Positions 52,940 through 60,942 of a stretch of 64,000 nucleotides of DNA are shown here, in pieces. Under the pieces are notes generated by a model. That model saw nothing but the letters and a program-made list of their open reading frames with translations. It had not been told where the DNA came from and searched no databases. This DNA is from JAFGJQ01 sp964586145 (GTDB taxonomy: Bacteria; Planctomycetota; Phycisphaerae; UBA1845). The position numbers were made by a program, and so were the translations under genes. Positions within the stretch are counted from its first letter, which is position 1. Every line of letters starts with the position of its first letter. The DNA is taken from the NCBI GenBank assembly GCA_964586145.1, contig CAZPHH010000006.1:25355-89354 (forward strand). Direction: 5' to 3'.

Positions 52940-53461
52940 TCATGGACGCTTCCTTCTTCGGCGGATCGGCCCCGATGCCCGGCGTGTCTGCTTCGCGGGA
53001 GACGCCGCACCCTTCCGGCTTCGCTTTCGGCGACACTCCGGGCAGATGCCGCGGAGGTGAACGTGGAATTCCCGGATCTCGAAACCCTGCGTGCTCACGT
53101 CCGGCAGCGCCAGGGCGTTCAGCTTCTCGTCTTCCAGATCCAGGATGCGCTCACAGCGGAGGCACACCAGGTGGTGGTGCTGGTGAATCTTCGGGTCAAA
53201 CCGCACGGTGCCCCCCGCGTGACAGAGCTTGGTGATCACGCCGATTTCCACCAGCGTGTCCAGGACGCGGTACACCGTGGTCAGGGACACGCCCGGAATC
53301 CGGCGCTTCACCAGGTCGTACACCTGGTCGGCCGTTGGGTGGTCCTCCCGGTCCAGCAGGGCCTCGAAAATCGTCCGCCGCTGCACGGTCCGCGACAGGC
53401 CGTGCTGCCGGCACAACGCCTCGAAGTACTCCACCCGCGCCTGTTTCTGCTGACGTTTCAC
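52940..53461 (-). CDS. Fur-family transcription regulator, PerR-like
   Basis: 173 residues: winged-helix N-domain ('RTVQRRTIFEALLDREDHPTADQVYDLV', 'SLTTVYRVLDTLVEIGVI') and a metal-sensing C-domain with 'KIHQHHHLVCLRCERILDLED' and 'HLRGICPECRR', i.e. the His cluster and two Cys-x2-Cys for structural zinc. PerR versus Fur cannot be decided from this alone; location upstream of rubrerythrin and a peroxidase favours PerR. The last 30 residues are basic and low complexity. GTG 53461 is the start nearest the promoter. Confidence 0.85.
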   Translation of the reverse strand: MKRQQKQARVEYFEALCRQHGLSRTVQRRTIFEALLDREDHPTADQVYDLVKRRIPGVSLTTVYRVLDTLVEIGVITKLCHAGGTVRFDPKIHQHHHLVCLRCERILDLEDEKLNALALPDVSTQGFEIREFHVHLRGICPECRRKRSRKGAASPAKQTRRASGPIRRRRKRP

Positions 53462-53486
53462 GGCCGATCCTTCTGGCCCCTTTGGA

Positions 53487-53515
53487 AAACTACACCAAAT
53501 GATAATCCTTGTCAA
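53487..53515 (-). promoter_or_regulatory. PerR promoter with possible Fur/Per-box in the spacer
   Basis: TTGACA (53515-53510) and TAGTTT (53492-53487) are 17 nt apart on the minus strand. The spacer AGGATTATCATTTGG contains GATTATCAT, half of a Fur box or similar to a Per box, suggesting autoregulation. Confidence 0.5.
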
Positions 53516-53632
53516 ATACAGAAGCCGTGGGGGAACGCCGCCCCTCGCGGCAGCGTTCGACCGGCGCCTAAGGACCGTTCTGTCTCACTCCTGCAACCCC
53601 TTGTCGCAGGAATGTGCATATTTCCAGTGGGA

Positions 53633-53677
53633 CAAAAAGGGGGCGGCATGAACAAGCACCCGCTTGCCCATGCCGCC
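53633..53677 (-). terminator. Rho-independent terminator after the flotillin gene
   Basis: Minus-strand arms GGCGGCATG (53677-53669) and CATGCCGCC (53650-53642) followed by CCCTTTTT, about 25 nt past the stop at 53702. Confidence 0.8.
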
Positions 53678-53701
53678 TCATGTCGCCGTTGAAATGGGAA
53701 G

Positions 53702-55072
53702 CTACTTCGCCGGTTGGGTTGCCCCGGGCACGGGCGGAGGTGTTGTCTGGGCCGCCGCCTTCCCGCCACTGTTACCCGTCAGATTCCCCGCGATGTTCTG
53801 CGTCAGGTTCCGCAGGTCGATGCCCAGCACGCTTTCCACGGTCGCCAGCGATTCGCTGAGGATCCGCGCCCGGCCCAGGGCGCCGCCGGCGATCGCCCGG
53901 CCTTCGCCGCCGTCGATCACCGTGATGTTGTCCAGTCGCACGTTGGCCACCGTCTTGGTGATCTCCCGCACCACGTCGGGCATCATCTCCGTGAGCATGA
54001 CCTTCAGGGCGTCCGGGTGTTGCTGGATGGACTTGCCGATCAGCTCGATGGCGGTGGCACGCGCCTTGCCCTCTTCCAGCACCTTGGCCGCATCGCCTTC
54101 GGCCCGGGCCTTGGCCACGTCGCGGTCGGCCAGGGCCTTCTTGACTTCCGTGGCGACCAGTCGCTGTTCCTCTGCCTGGGCGCGGGCTTGCTGCGTCTGG
54201 GCTTCCTTGAGCTCCGCCTCGCGGGCGAGTTCCGCCTTCCGGATGCGCAGGGCGTTGTCCGACTCCGCGATGACCTTGTCCGCCGACAGCCGGGCCTGTT
54301 CAGCCTTCTGGCGACCCAGCGCCTCCGCCTGCTTCGCCTCCGCATCGCGCTCCGCCTGGGCCTGGCGGGCCCGGGCCTCCGCCTCCGCTTCCTTGATGTC
54401 CGCCTCGGACTTGCGCTCCGCCTCATACTGGCGGGCGTTGGCCCGCACGCGGGCGGCCGCCTTGCGCGAGATGGACTCCAGGTACTGTTCCTCGTCATGC
54501 ACGTTCTGGATGTTCACGCTGTCAATCACCATGCCCAGCTTCCGGAAGTCATCCGTGACTTCGTTCATGACGGTGGCCACGAACTTGTCGCGGTCTTCGA
54601 CAATCTCCTCCGGCGTCATCTTGCCGATGACCGCGCGCAGCCCGCCTTCCAGTGTTTCCCGGGCGACCCGCTGCAGGTCCGTGCCCGGCTGACCGAGGAA
54701 CCGCTCGATGGCGTTGCCGCGTGTGTCCGGCTCCGACGACACCTTCACGTTGGCCACGCCGGTGACGGTGACGGGAATCATGGTTCCGCCGCCCGACTGG
54801 GCCCGCACCTCCAGCCCCACCTGCATGTTCCGCAGGCTGATGCGGTCCACCTTCTCGATGATGGGAATGACCAGCGTCCGCCCGCCGATGAGCGTGCGGT
54901 ATCCCTGGCCCGCCACGTTCCGCTTGCCGCTGATGACCAGCATTTCGCTGGGGTTGCCCACCACCATCAGCTTGGCCAGCAGGGCCAGAAACGCCAGAAC
55001 GACGATCAGCCCTCCGAAGCCCAGAAACACCGCCGCCCCCGTCCAGTTCGATGCCGCCAGTAGTGCCGTCAT
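53702..55072 (-). CDS. Flotillin / YqiK-like SPFH-domain protein
   Basis: 456 residues. An N-terminal membrane helix (about 15-38), then the SPFH/band-7 domain 'NPSEMLVISGKRN' to about 190, then a long coiled coil rich in Glu/Ala/Lys/Arg/Gln (about 195-355, many 'AEAE/KAEA' heptads), and a C-terminal part 'VMLTEMMPDVVREITKTVANVRLDNITVIDGG'. Flotillins organise membrane microdomains and often pair with NfeD/YqiJ. Its ATG at 55072 overlaps the yqiJ-like stop (ATGA). A Pro/Thr tail closes it. Confidence 0.9.
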   Translation of the reverse strand: MTALLAASNWTGAAVFLGFGGLIVVLAFLALLAKLMVVGNPSEMLVISGKRNVAGQGYRTLIGGRTLVIPIIEKVDRISLRNMQVGLEVRAQSGGGTMIPVTVTGVANVKVSSEPDTRGNAIERFLGQPGTDLQRVARETLEGGLRAVIGKMTPEEIVEDRDKFVATVMNEVTDDFRKLGMVIDSVNIQNVHDEEQYLESISRKAAARVRANARQYEAERKSEADIKEAEAEARARQAQAERDAEAKQAEALGRQKAEQARLSADKVIAESDNALRIRKAELAREAELKEAQTQQARAQAEEQRLVATEVKKALADRDVAKARAEGDAAKVLEEGKARATAIELIGKSIQQHPDALKVMLTEMMPDVVREITKTVANVRLDNITVIDGGEGRAIAGGALGRARILSESLATVESVLGIDLRNLTQNIAGNLTGNSGGKAAAQTTPPPVPGATQPAK

Positions 55073-55809
55073 ACCTGTTCTCCCCGCTCGGTTTCGTGCA
55101 GAAACTCGAATTCCTTCTTCGATACCACCTCGGCCGTGCCGTTGGCAAACGCCACGACGCCGACCATCTCACCCACGGCAAACGTGTCTTCCGCCCGGCG
55201 GGCGAAGGCCGGCAGGAACCGTTCCCCGCCCCGCACCTCGCACGCCACCTCGCCCGGGCGCCCGGGTCGAATGGCCACGGTGACGCGTCCCGTGCGATTC
55301 ACGTAATCCCGGCTGGAGGTCGTGCTGTCACCGCTCGTGCGCTGGACGTAGCGAACGGTCTGTTGAACGCCCTGTCCAATCACCAGACCCGCGCCCAGGG
55401 CCACCAGCAGCACCACCAGCGGACGCGAATCCGTCGTGTACGTCAGCACGGTGCCCACCAGCCCGAACGTCGCGGCGAAGTAGATGAGGAAGCGGACGGA
55501 AATCCAACTGGCCAGCGACGCGCCGTCGTGGGCCAGGTGTCCGCCGTGGGCGGACGTGTCAATATCGAGGTCCGGGCCGGCATCCGCCGAAACGTCCACG
55601 TCGAGACCGCCGTCCACGTCCACGCCCGCGGCGCCGTCGGCGTCCACACCCGCGTCGCTGTCGCCCCCGAACAGCAGCGAAACCACCAGCAGCCCGCCCC
55701 CGATGATCAGGCAGACAAGGTAGACCGCACTCAGCCCGCCGATGCCGGCCGCCAGCAACCCGACGGGGGCGATTGTCCCGATCAGGGTGATCCCTGCGAA
55801 CGCACACAT
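55069..55809 (-). CDS. NfeD/YqiJ-like membrane protein with Asp-rich loop
   Basis: 246 residues. Three to four membrane helices (about 5-22, 25-45, 100-118 and 125-145) with an acidic loop of about 30 residues after the second helix ('GGDSDAGVDADG', 'VDVDGGLDVDVSAD'), and a C-terminal OB-fold-like domain ('RTGRVTVAIRPGRPGEVACE', 'VGEMVGVVAFANGTAEV'). This is the YqiJ/NfeD plan and its partner is the flotillin just downstream. ATG 55809 has GGAGG 8 nt upstream. The Asp-rich loop could bind calcium, but no known EF-hand spacing is present. Confidence 0.78.
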   Translation of the reverse strand: MCAFAGITLIGTIAPVGLLAAGIGGLSAVYLVCLIIGGGLLVVSLLFGGDSDAGVDADGAAGVDVDGGLDVDVSADAGPDLDIDTSAHGGHLAHDGASLASWISVRFLIYFAATFGLVGTVLTYTTDSRPLVVLLVALGAGLVIGQGVQQTVRYVQRTSGDSTTSSRDYVNRTGRVTVAIRPGRPGEVACEVRGGERFLPAFARRAEDTFAVGEMVGVVAFANGTAEVVSKKEFEFLHETERGEQV

Positions 55810-56324
55810 GGTCGGCCCTCCGCTGTCGATGAGACCGGATGAACGCACGCCGCGGAAACCCCGCACCGTGCCCTCCATCATCAGTCTACATCATGCCGCC
55901 GACCGTGCCCACTCCAAACGGCCGCCCGGATCATAATGGCCCCGCGCTCCTCCTCCACGATTGTCGATAGTTGTCAGACCCTCCCCCACGACGCCGCCGG
56001 ATGAAAGCCCACGCCTGCCGCGAACGCCGCACAGCGACACACAGAAGGTCGGCACCCACCCGTGGGCCGGATAGCGGAATTGATTGGCCGATCGGTGCGG
56101 CTCCACCGAAAGGCCCCGGGCTTGCGTGCATCCACCAACGGCCACAGCACCCGTTCACGGCTCCCGCAAGCCACCATAGCCTCACCATGTCTTACGCTCT
56201 CGATGTCTCGTCGCGGCTGCCCGACCGCGCGCAACGGGGACACCCTCACGCACGAACGCACAGCGGGCAACAATCGCGTGCGTATCCTGTGTCGTTGTTG
56301 TTGAACGCCGCGCCCGGCGGTGCC

Positions 56325-56397
56325 AGCCCCGTTCACGGGGCTTTCCCGTCCCGACTCAGGTCGGGACGGGCTCCTAGGCTAGCCCGTTGAAACGGGC
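56325..56397 (+). repeat. Three tandem perfect hairpins
   Basis: Arms 56325-56331/56336-56342, 56345-56354/56361-56370 and 56382-56388/56391-56397 pair without mismatch. No T-tract follows on either strand. Confidence 0.7.
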
Positions 56398-56439
56398 AAT
56401 CAACCCGACAGCGGTTGACCGTCGCCAGCTGAGTATACT

Positions 56440-56540
56440 CCGCTGGTTCCTGGGAAAGCTGCCCACGCGCTCCAGCAGCCACTTCGTCACGTCGTAACCA
56501 TCTGACCAGCAGGACCGGCGGTTCGTTGGGGGAGATCCCC
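56440..56540 (-). pseudogene. Remnant of an Avd-like four-helix-bundle protein
   Basis: The minus strand reads 'NEPPVLLVRW' in one frame and, after a single extra base (56497), 'YDVTKWLLERVGSFPRNQR' in another. The joined stretch is the N-terminal part of the four-helix-bundle family that includes Avd of diversity-generating retroelements. The pattern ends abruptly after NQR, so the gene is both frameshifted and truncated. Confidence 0.6.
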
Positions 56541-56592
56541 GTTGGCGCCGCGCGTGCACATGGCCCAGGGAATTCGCGCGCCGCCCTCCCGT

Positions 56593-56647
56593 TGACACGC
56601 GACGCGACGTGCGTCGCCCCTGGACGCTTTGCGTCCGTCGCGTGTCA
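56593..56647. repeat. Three-way-junction palindrome
   Basis: Outer arms TGACACGCGACG (56593-56604) and CGTCGCGTGTCA (56636-56647) pair perfectly over 12 bp. The interior holds two further hairpins, around CGACGTGCGTCG and GGACGC-TTT-GCGTCC. Confidence 0.7.
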
Positions 56648-56952
56648 GGGATTCGGTGGCGAATAGAAGCGGGCAAGAGGGTTAAGGGGCAGCGCGTAAT
56701 GCCGTACGGTCCTATGTCCCACGGCCGAGAGCGGTTCGAGTGGCCGTGATGAAGGCCGACCGTTCCACACCGCCGGCAATGGCCCGGCCCCGGAGCCCCT
56801 TCCCGGCACACGGAGTTCGCTCATAACCGATTGTAGCGTAGGAGGTTACAAGGGCGCCATTGGCGAGTTGCACCCGCATCTGCTTCGTTGCGGGCTTCCC
56901 GGATGGGGCAGGCTGCGCTGTGCCGCAGCGGCCCTGGTCTGCCGGCATGGGG

Positions 56953-58980
56953 TCAGCCGGGCTGGGGCAGGGTCCCGCCTCCCATGTCTTCCTTGGGCTC
57001 GGGGTCTGCCTTGATGGGGCGGGCGAGCCCCACGTTTCGGGATTCCTGCTCCGCGGCGTCCAGCAGGTCCCCCACGCTGGGTCGATCGAGGGTCTCACCG
57101 CGAATGAGAGCGTTGACCTCCTCGCCGGTGAGCGTCTCGTGTGACATGAGGGCCTGGGCGATGGCGTCAAGCTGCTCACGGTGCTGCTCGAGGATCTTGC
57201 GGGTCTGGCGATACGAATCGTCGAGAATCCGCTTGATTTGCCTGTCGATAATCTCCGCGGTGCTGTCGGAGTAGTCCCGACCGCCGGCCAGTTCGAAGAA
57301 CGGGTTACCCCCCTCATCGTCTCCGTAGTAGATGAAGCCGACCTCCTCGTCCATGCCCCATTCTTTGACCATGCGGCGGGCGATCTCGGTGGCCTGCCGG
57401 ATGTCGCCGCCGGCGCCGCTGCTCACGTCTCCGCAGAACATCTCCTCGGCGACGCGCCCGCCCAGAGAGACGCGGATCAGCGCCATAAGGTACTTGCGGG
57501 TTACGACCAGGCGATCGCGCTCGGGCAGGGAGAAGGTGGCGCCGCCCATGGGGCCGCGGGGGATGATGCTGACCTTGTGGACGGGGTCGGCGTCTTTCTC
57601 CAGGGCCTGGATGAGCGCGTGGCCGGCCTCATGATAGGCGGTGACCTCGCGGTCTTTTTGGTCGACCTGATGGCTGCGCCGGGCGCGGCCCCAGCGAACC
57701 TTGTCTCGCGCCTCCTCGAGGTCTTCCTGCTCCACGTAATCCTTGCTGGTCATGGTGGCCCGCAGGGCCGCCTCGTTGATGATGGCGGACAGGTCCGCCC
57801 CGCTGAACATGGGCGTTCCGCGGGCCAGCCGGCGGAGGTCGACGTTGGGCCCCAGCTTGATGCGCCGGGCGTGTACCTTGAGGATTTCGTAGCGGCCCTG
57901 CAGGTCCGGCAGCGTGACCGTGACCTGCCGGTCAAACCGGCCGGGTCGGATGAGGGCGGGGTCCAGCACGTCCACCCGGTTCGTGGCGGCAATCACGATG
58001 ACCTGGTCGTTCGTCTCGAACCCGTCCATCTCCACGAGGATCGCGTTGAGCGTCTGCTCGCGCTCGTCATGTCCGCCCCCGGTGAAGCTGGCCCCGCGAC
58101 GACGACCGACGGCGTCGATCTCATCCAGGAAGATGATGCAGGGCGAATTGTCCTTGGCCTGCTTGAACAGGTCGCGCACCCGGGACGCGCCCACGCCCAC
58201 GAACATCTCAACGAAGTCCGAACCGCTGATGGAAAAGAACGGAACGTCCGCCTCGCCCGCGATGGCCTTGGCCAGCAGGGTCTTTCCGCATCCGGGCGGG
58301 CCGACCAGCAGCACGCCTCGCGGAATGCGACCGCCCAGCCGCTGGAACTTCTTCGGGCTCTTGAGGAACTCGATGATCTCCGCCACCTCTTCCTTGGCCT
58401 CGGCGATGCCGGCGACGTCGGCGAAGGTGACGTTCGTATGCTCCCGGCTGGTCACCCGGTGTCGCGAACGGCCGAAGTTGCCCAGCATCCCCGCCCCGCC
58501 GCCCGCGTTGCGAATCTGTCGGAACACGACGAAGTACAGGAACAGGACGATCAGAAGCCAGGGCAGAAGCATCACGAGGACGTTCAGGAACGGGCTCGGC
58601 CGTTCCATTCGGAGCCGGGCCTCCGGGTTCCTGGACAGTTTCTGCTCGATCGTCGTGCGCAGGTCGCCGTCGATGACCTGGGGAAGAACGGGAACCGTGA
58701 ATTCCAGTCGGGCGTCCGGGCCCTGCGCGTCGGTCTTCCTGATTCGGCCGGTGATGCGGTCTTCGTGAAGGACGACCAGATCCACCTCGCCTGCGTCCAG
58801 CAGCCGGGTGAACTCCATGAAGTCGATCTCCCGGGCGCTGTTCATGCCCTGCCTCATCAAAAGGACGAGCATGAGCGCCATGCCCAGGAAGAGCATCCAG
58901 CTCATGAGCCCGCGCGGGGGCATCCTGAGGTTGGGCGGCGTGGGTTTCTTGTCGGGCTTGGGCCCGTCCCCGTTCGGCAT
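56953..58980 (-). CDS. ftsH: ATP-dependent zinc metalloprotease FtsH
   Basis: 675 residues. Two membrane helices (about 24-42 and 132-152) flank a periplasmic domain; the AAA domain has Walker A GPPGCGKT (227-234), Walker B 'IIFLDEIDAV' (about 282-291) and 'IRPGRFDRQV' with the arginine fingers; the protease domain has HEAGH (450-454). It degrades membrane and regulatory proteins. AAGGAG lies 9 nt before ATG 58980. The last gene of the bamD-lptE-ftsH cluster; the 160-nt gap before it may hold its own promoter. Confidence 0.97.
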   Translation of the reverse strand: MPNGDGPKPDKKPTPPNLRMPPRGLMSWMLFLGMALMLVLLMRQGMNSAREIDFMEFTRLLDAGEVDLVVLHEDRITGRIRKTDAQGPDARLEFTVPVLPQVIDGDLRTTIEQKLSRNPEARLRMERPSPFLNVLVMLLPWLLIVLFLYFVVFRQIRNAGGGAGMLGNFGRSRHRVTSREHTNVTFADVAGIAEAKEEVAEIIEFLKSPKKFQRLGGRIPRGVLLVGPPGCGKTLLAKAIAGEADVPFFSISGSDFVEMFVGVGASRVRDLFKQAKDNSPCIIFLDEIDAVGRRRGASFTGGGHDEREQTLNAILVEMDGFETNDQVIVIAATNRVDVLDPALIRPGRFDRQVTVTLPDLQGRYEILKVHARRIKLGPNVDLRRLARGTPMFSGADLSAIINEAALRATMTSKDYVEQEDLEEARDKVRWGRARRSHQVDQKDREVTAYHEAGHALIQALEKDADPVHKVSIIPRGPMGGATFSLPERDRLVVTRKYLMALIRVSLGGRVAEEMFCGDVSSGAGGDIRQATEIARRMVKEWGMDEEVGFIYYGDDEGGNPFFELAGGRDYSDSTAEIIDRQIKRILDDSYRQTRKILEQHREQLDAIAQALMSHETLTGEEVNALIRGETLDRPSVGDLLDAAEQESRNVGLARPIKADPEPKEDMGGGTLPQPG

Positions 58981-59140
58981 TGCCGGTGACTCCTTCTATC
59001 CAATTATCCCATCGGCAGATTGTGTTGCGTTTCCGCAACGGGTCAGGGCGGGGACCCGAAATTCACCTGCCGGGGGCTGGGCGACCGCAACGGATGGACC
59101 CGCGACCGTCCGGTTGCGGCACCGCTGGATAATAGGGTCT

Positions 59141-59653
59141 TCACCACCCCGTTTCCATCGTCTCGACGATGCGTTCGGCCGCCTGGTCGAGGCCCCGGAT
59201 CATTCCCTTTGTGAACGTCTCGCCCACGTCCGGAATGTAGGTGGTCGTGAACGCGAAACGAGGCCGATCGACGAGGATTTCGCCGGTTCGCTGGTCTTTC
59301 CAGGAGTATCGCATGAGGATGGTGGCCGAGACCTCGCGCGGCCGGTTCGTCCGGAAGCTGTTCCCCAGGCCCCGTTGCTGCACTTCCAGGATCTCTCCGG
59401 TGAACACGGTGTCGGCCACCTGGCGGTCTGCGATGCGGTAGGGCGTATCCATCTCGATTCGCTTGACCAGGGCCTCGGTCAACTGGAATTCGAGGTCTCG
59501 CCGGAACTCCTTGGACTCGAACATCTCGACATACACCGTCTGGATTCCATCCGGGAAAGGTCGCTGGGCCGAGTATCCACAACCGCCGGCGAGCCCGACG
59601 GCGGCGACCAGCAGAACGGCTTCCAGAGGGCGGACGAGAGCACGGCGTGTCAT
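59141..59653 (-). CDS. lptE: LPS-assembly lipoprotein LptE
   Basis: 170 residues. Signal peptide with lipobox 'LAGGC' (about Cys25), then 'GYSAQRPFPDGIQTVYVEMF', 'FQLTEALVKRIEMDTPYRI' and 'ADTVFTGEILEV', the LptE pattern. It is expected to plug LptD in the outer membrane and supports an LPS-bearing outer membrane. It overlaps the TPR gene by four bases. Other LptE-like lipoproteins cannot be excluded. Confidence 0.8.
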   Translation of the reverse strand: MTRRALVRPLEAVLLVAAVGLAGGCGYSAQRPFPDGIQTVYVEMFESKEFRRDLEFQLTEALVKRIEMDTPYRIADRQVADTVFTGEILEVQQRGLGNSFRTNRPREVSATILMRYSWKDQRTGEILVDRPRFAFTTTYIPDVGETFTKGMIRGLDQAAERIVETMETGW

Positions 59654-60720
59654 GGGTTTCGCTCCTCGCGCAGCATTTCTTCCCGCATGGTGGGCGGCGG
59701 GGGCTCTTCGACGGGCGGCACCCGGCCGGGGCGGGCGGAGTCTTCCGGGGCCAGCCGGCCCAGGCGCTCCTGGGCCCGGGACGCAGCAATGGTGTCCGCC
59801 CAGTGGTCGATGGTCGAGCGATAGTAGAACGCGGCTGCCCGGTTGTGCCCGGTGCGTTCGTAGTATCGGCCGATCTCGAACTCCTTGGCCGCCCGTTGCG
59901 AGCGGATGTCCTGCAGGATCAGGCCGATGCCCTCCTGCTCACCCGAGCCGGGATAGCCGACCAGGTAATCCCGGTATCGTTCTTCCGCCTCGATCAGCGG
60001 TGCGTCATCGAACCGGATGCCGGTGAAGCTGGCCAGGGCGGCGTCGGCGCTGCGCCGCATCGCGTAGCGGATGTACCGGCTGCGGGGGAAGTCTTTGACG
60101 ATCTGAGCATATTCCATCTCCGCGAGGCTGAAGTCGCCCTGGCGGAAGTAGTAGTCGGCCTTGGTCTTGACGGCGCGCTCGCCCAGGTTGGCTTCCGGGT
60201 AGTTGGTCGTCAGGTCGTCCAGAATGCTGATGGCGATGTCGTCGGCCTTGAGAATTCGCAGCCCCAGGAACTTTCGCCGCGTGCCGCTCAAGAAGACCTC
60301 AGCGATGACGAACTCCAACTCCGCGGCGCGGACCGCCAGCTCCGTGCCGGCGAACTCATTCAGGAACTGCTGGAGGTGCTTGTGGGCTTTGTAGTAGTCT
60401 CGCCGGGAAACCGCCACTTCCGCCCGGAGAATCGCGATCTGGGGGTACAGTTCGTGGCCCTGGCCGTACGCCTGGATCCATTTCCTGACTCGGCGGCCGG
60501 CCCCACGCAGATCGCCGTCGGCAAAGGCCCCCCGGGCCAGCCGCAGGTCCCCATCCGGCGTCCCGGGGACGGGCGGGGGCTCCTGTACCCACGCTGCCGA
60601 GGCGGGGTCGTACTCGAGCTTTTCCCGATGGATCGGCCGGTCCTGGGCGGCGGCAGTGGTCGCTAGGGCCAGGCCGGCAAGGAACGGGCCAAGAGTGCGT
60701 ATCGAGCGTCCAGCTCTCAC
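59650..60720 (-). CDS. BamD-like tetratricopeptide protein
   Basis: 356 residues. Signal peptide (about 1-25, ending TTAAAQ, no lipobox) and several TPR units, e.g. 'YYKAHKHLQQFLNEFAGTELAVRAAELEF', 'AVKTKADYYFRQGDFSLAEMEYAQIVKDFPRSRYIRYAM' and 'AAKEFEIGRYYERTGHNRAAAFYYRS'. The tandem 'F.LAEMEYAQIVKDFPRS' pattern is BamD-like, but the lack of a lipobox and the longer length leave CpoB/YbgF-like proteins as alternatives. GTG start at 60720; coupled to lptE by a 4-nt overlap. Confidence 0.72.
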   Translation of the reverse strand: MRAGRSIRTLGPFLAGLALATTAAAQDRPIHREKLEYDPASAAWVQEPPPVPGTPDGDLRLARGAFADGDLRGAGRRVRKWIQAYGQGHELYPQIAILRAEVAVSRRDYYKAHKHLQQFLNEFAGTELAVRAAELEFVIAEVFLSGTRRKFLGLRILKADDIAISILDDLTTNYPEANLGERAVKTKADYYFRQGDFSLAEMEYAQIVKDFPRSRYIRYAMRRSADAALASFTGIRFDDAPLIEAEERYRDYLVGYPGSGEQEGIGLILQDIRSQRAAKEFEIGRYYERTGHNRAAAFYYRSTIDHWADTIAASRAQERLGRLAPEDSARPGRVPPVEEPPPPTMREEMLREERNP

Positions 60721-60942
60721 GGGTGTGACATCCCTGCAGGAAACCGAAGGTTCGCGACACGTGACTCACGCCAACGCGGGCATTGTACGCGCCGGCCCCG
60801 GTCCTTCGCAAGCTTGACATGGCGCGTCCGCGCGTCGTAGGCTCCCCGCGCGGTCCGGCCGGGGCGGTCCGGCCGACGCTGCACGCCCAACCCGTCCACG
60901 AAGAGGCCGGGCCCACGCCCGGTTTCGCTGAGGAGTCATGCC

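Larger units (their letters stand above)
55810..56952. other. Non-coding kilobase with tandem hairpins and remnants
   Basis: About 1.1 kb with no intact gene. Three successive hairpins occupy 56325-56397: AGCCCCG-TTCA-CGGGGCT, CCCGTCCCGA-CTCAGG-TCGGGACGGG, and GCCCGTT-GA-AACGGGC. A further three-way palindrome and the Avd-like remnant are listed separately. Confidence 0.6.

Noticed and set aside
55882..56952. RNase P RNA, tmRNA or group II intron in the gene-free kilobase
   Set aside because: I looked for their conserved core stretches and found none; the hairpins there lack the expected order.
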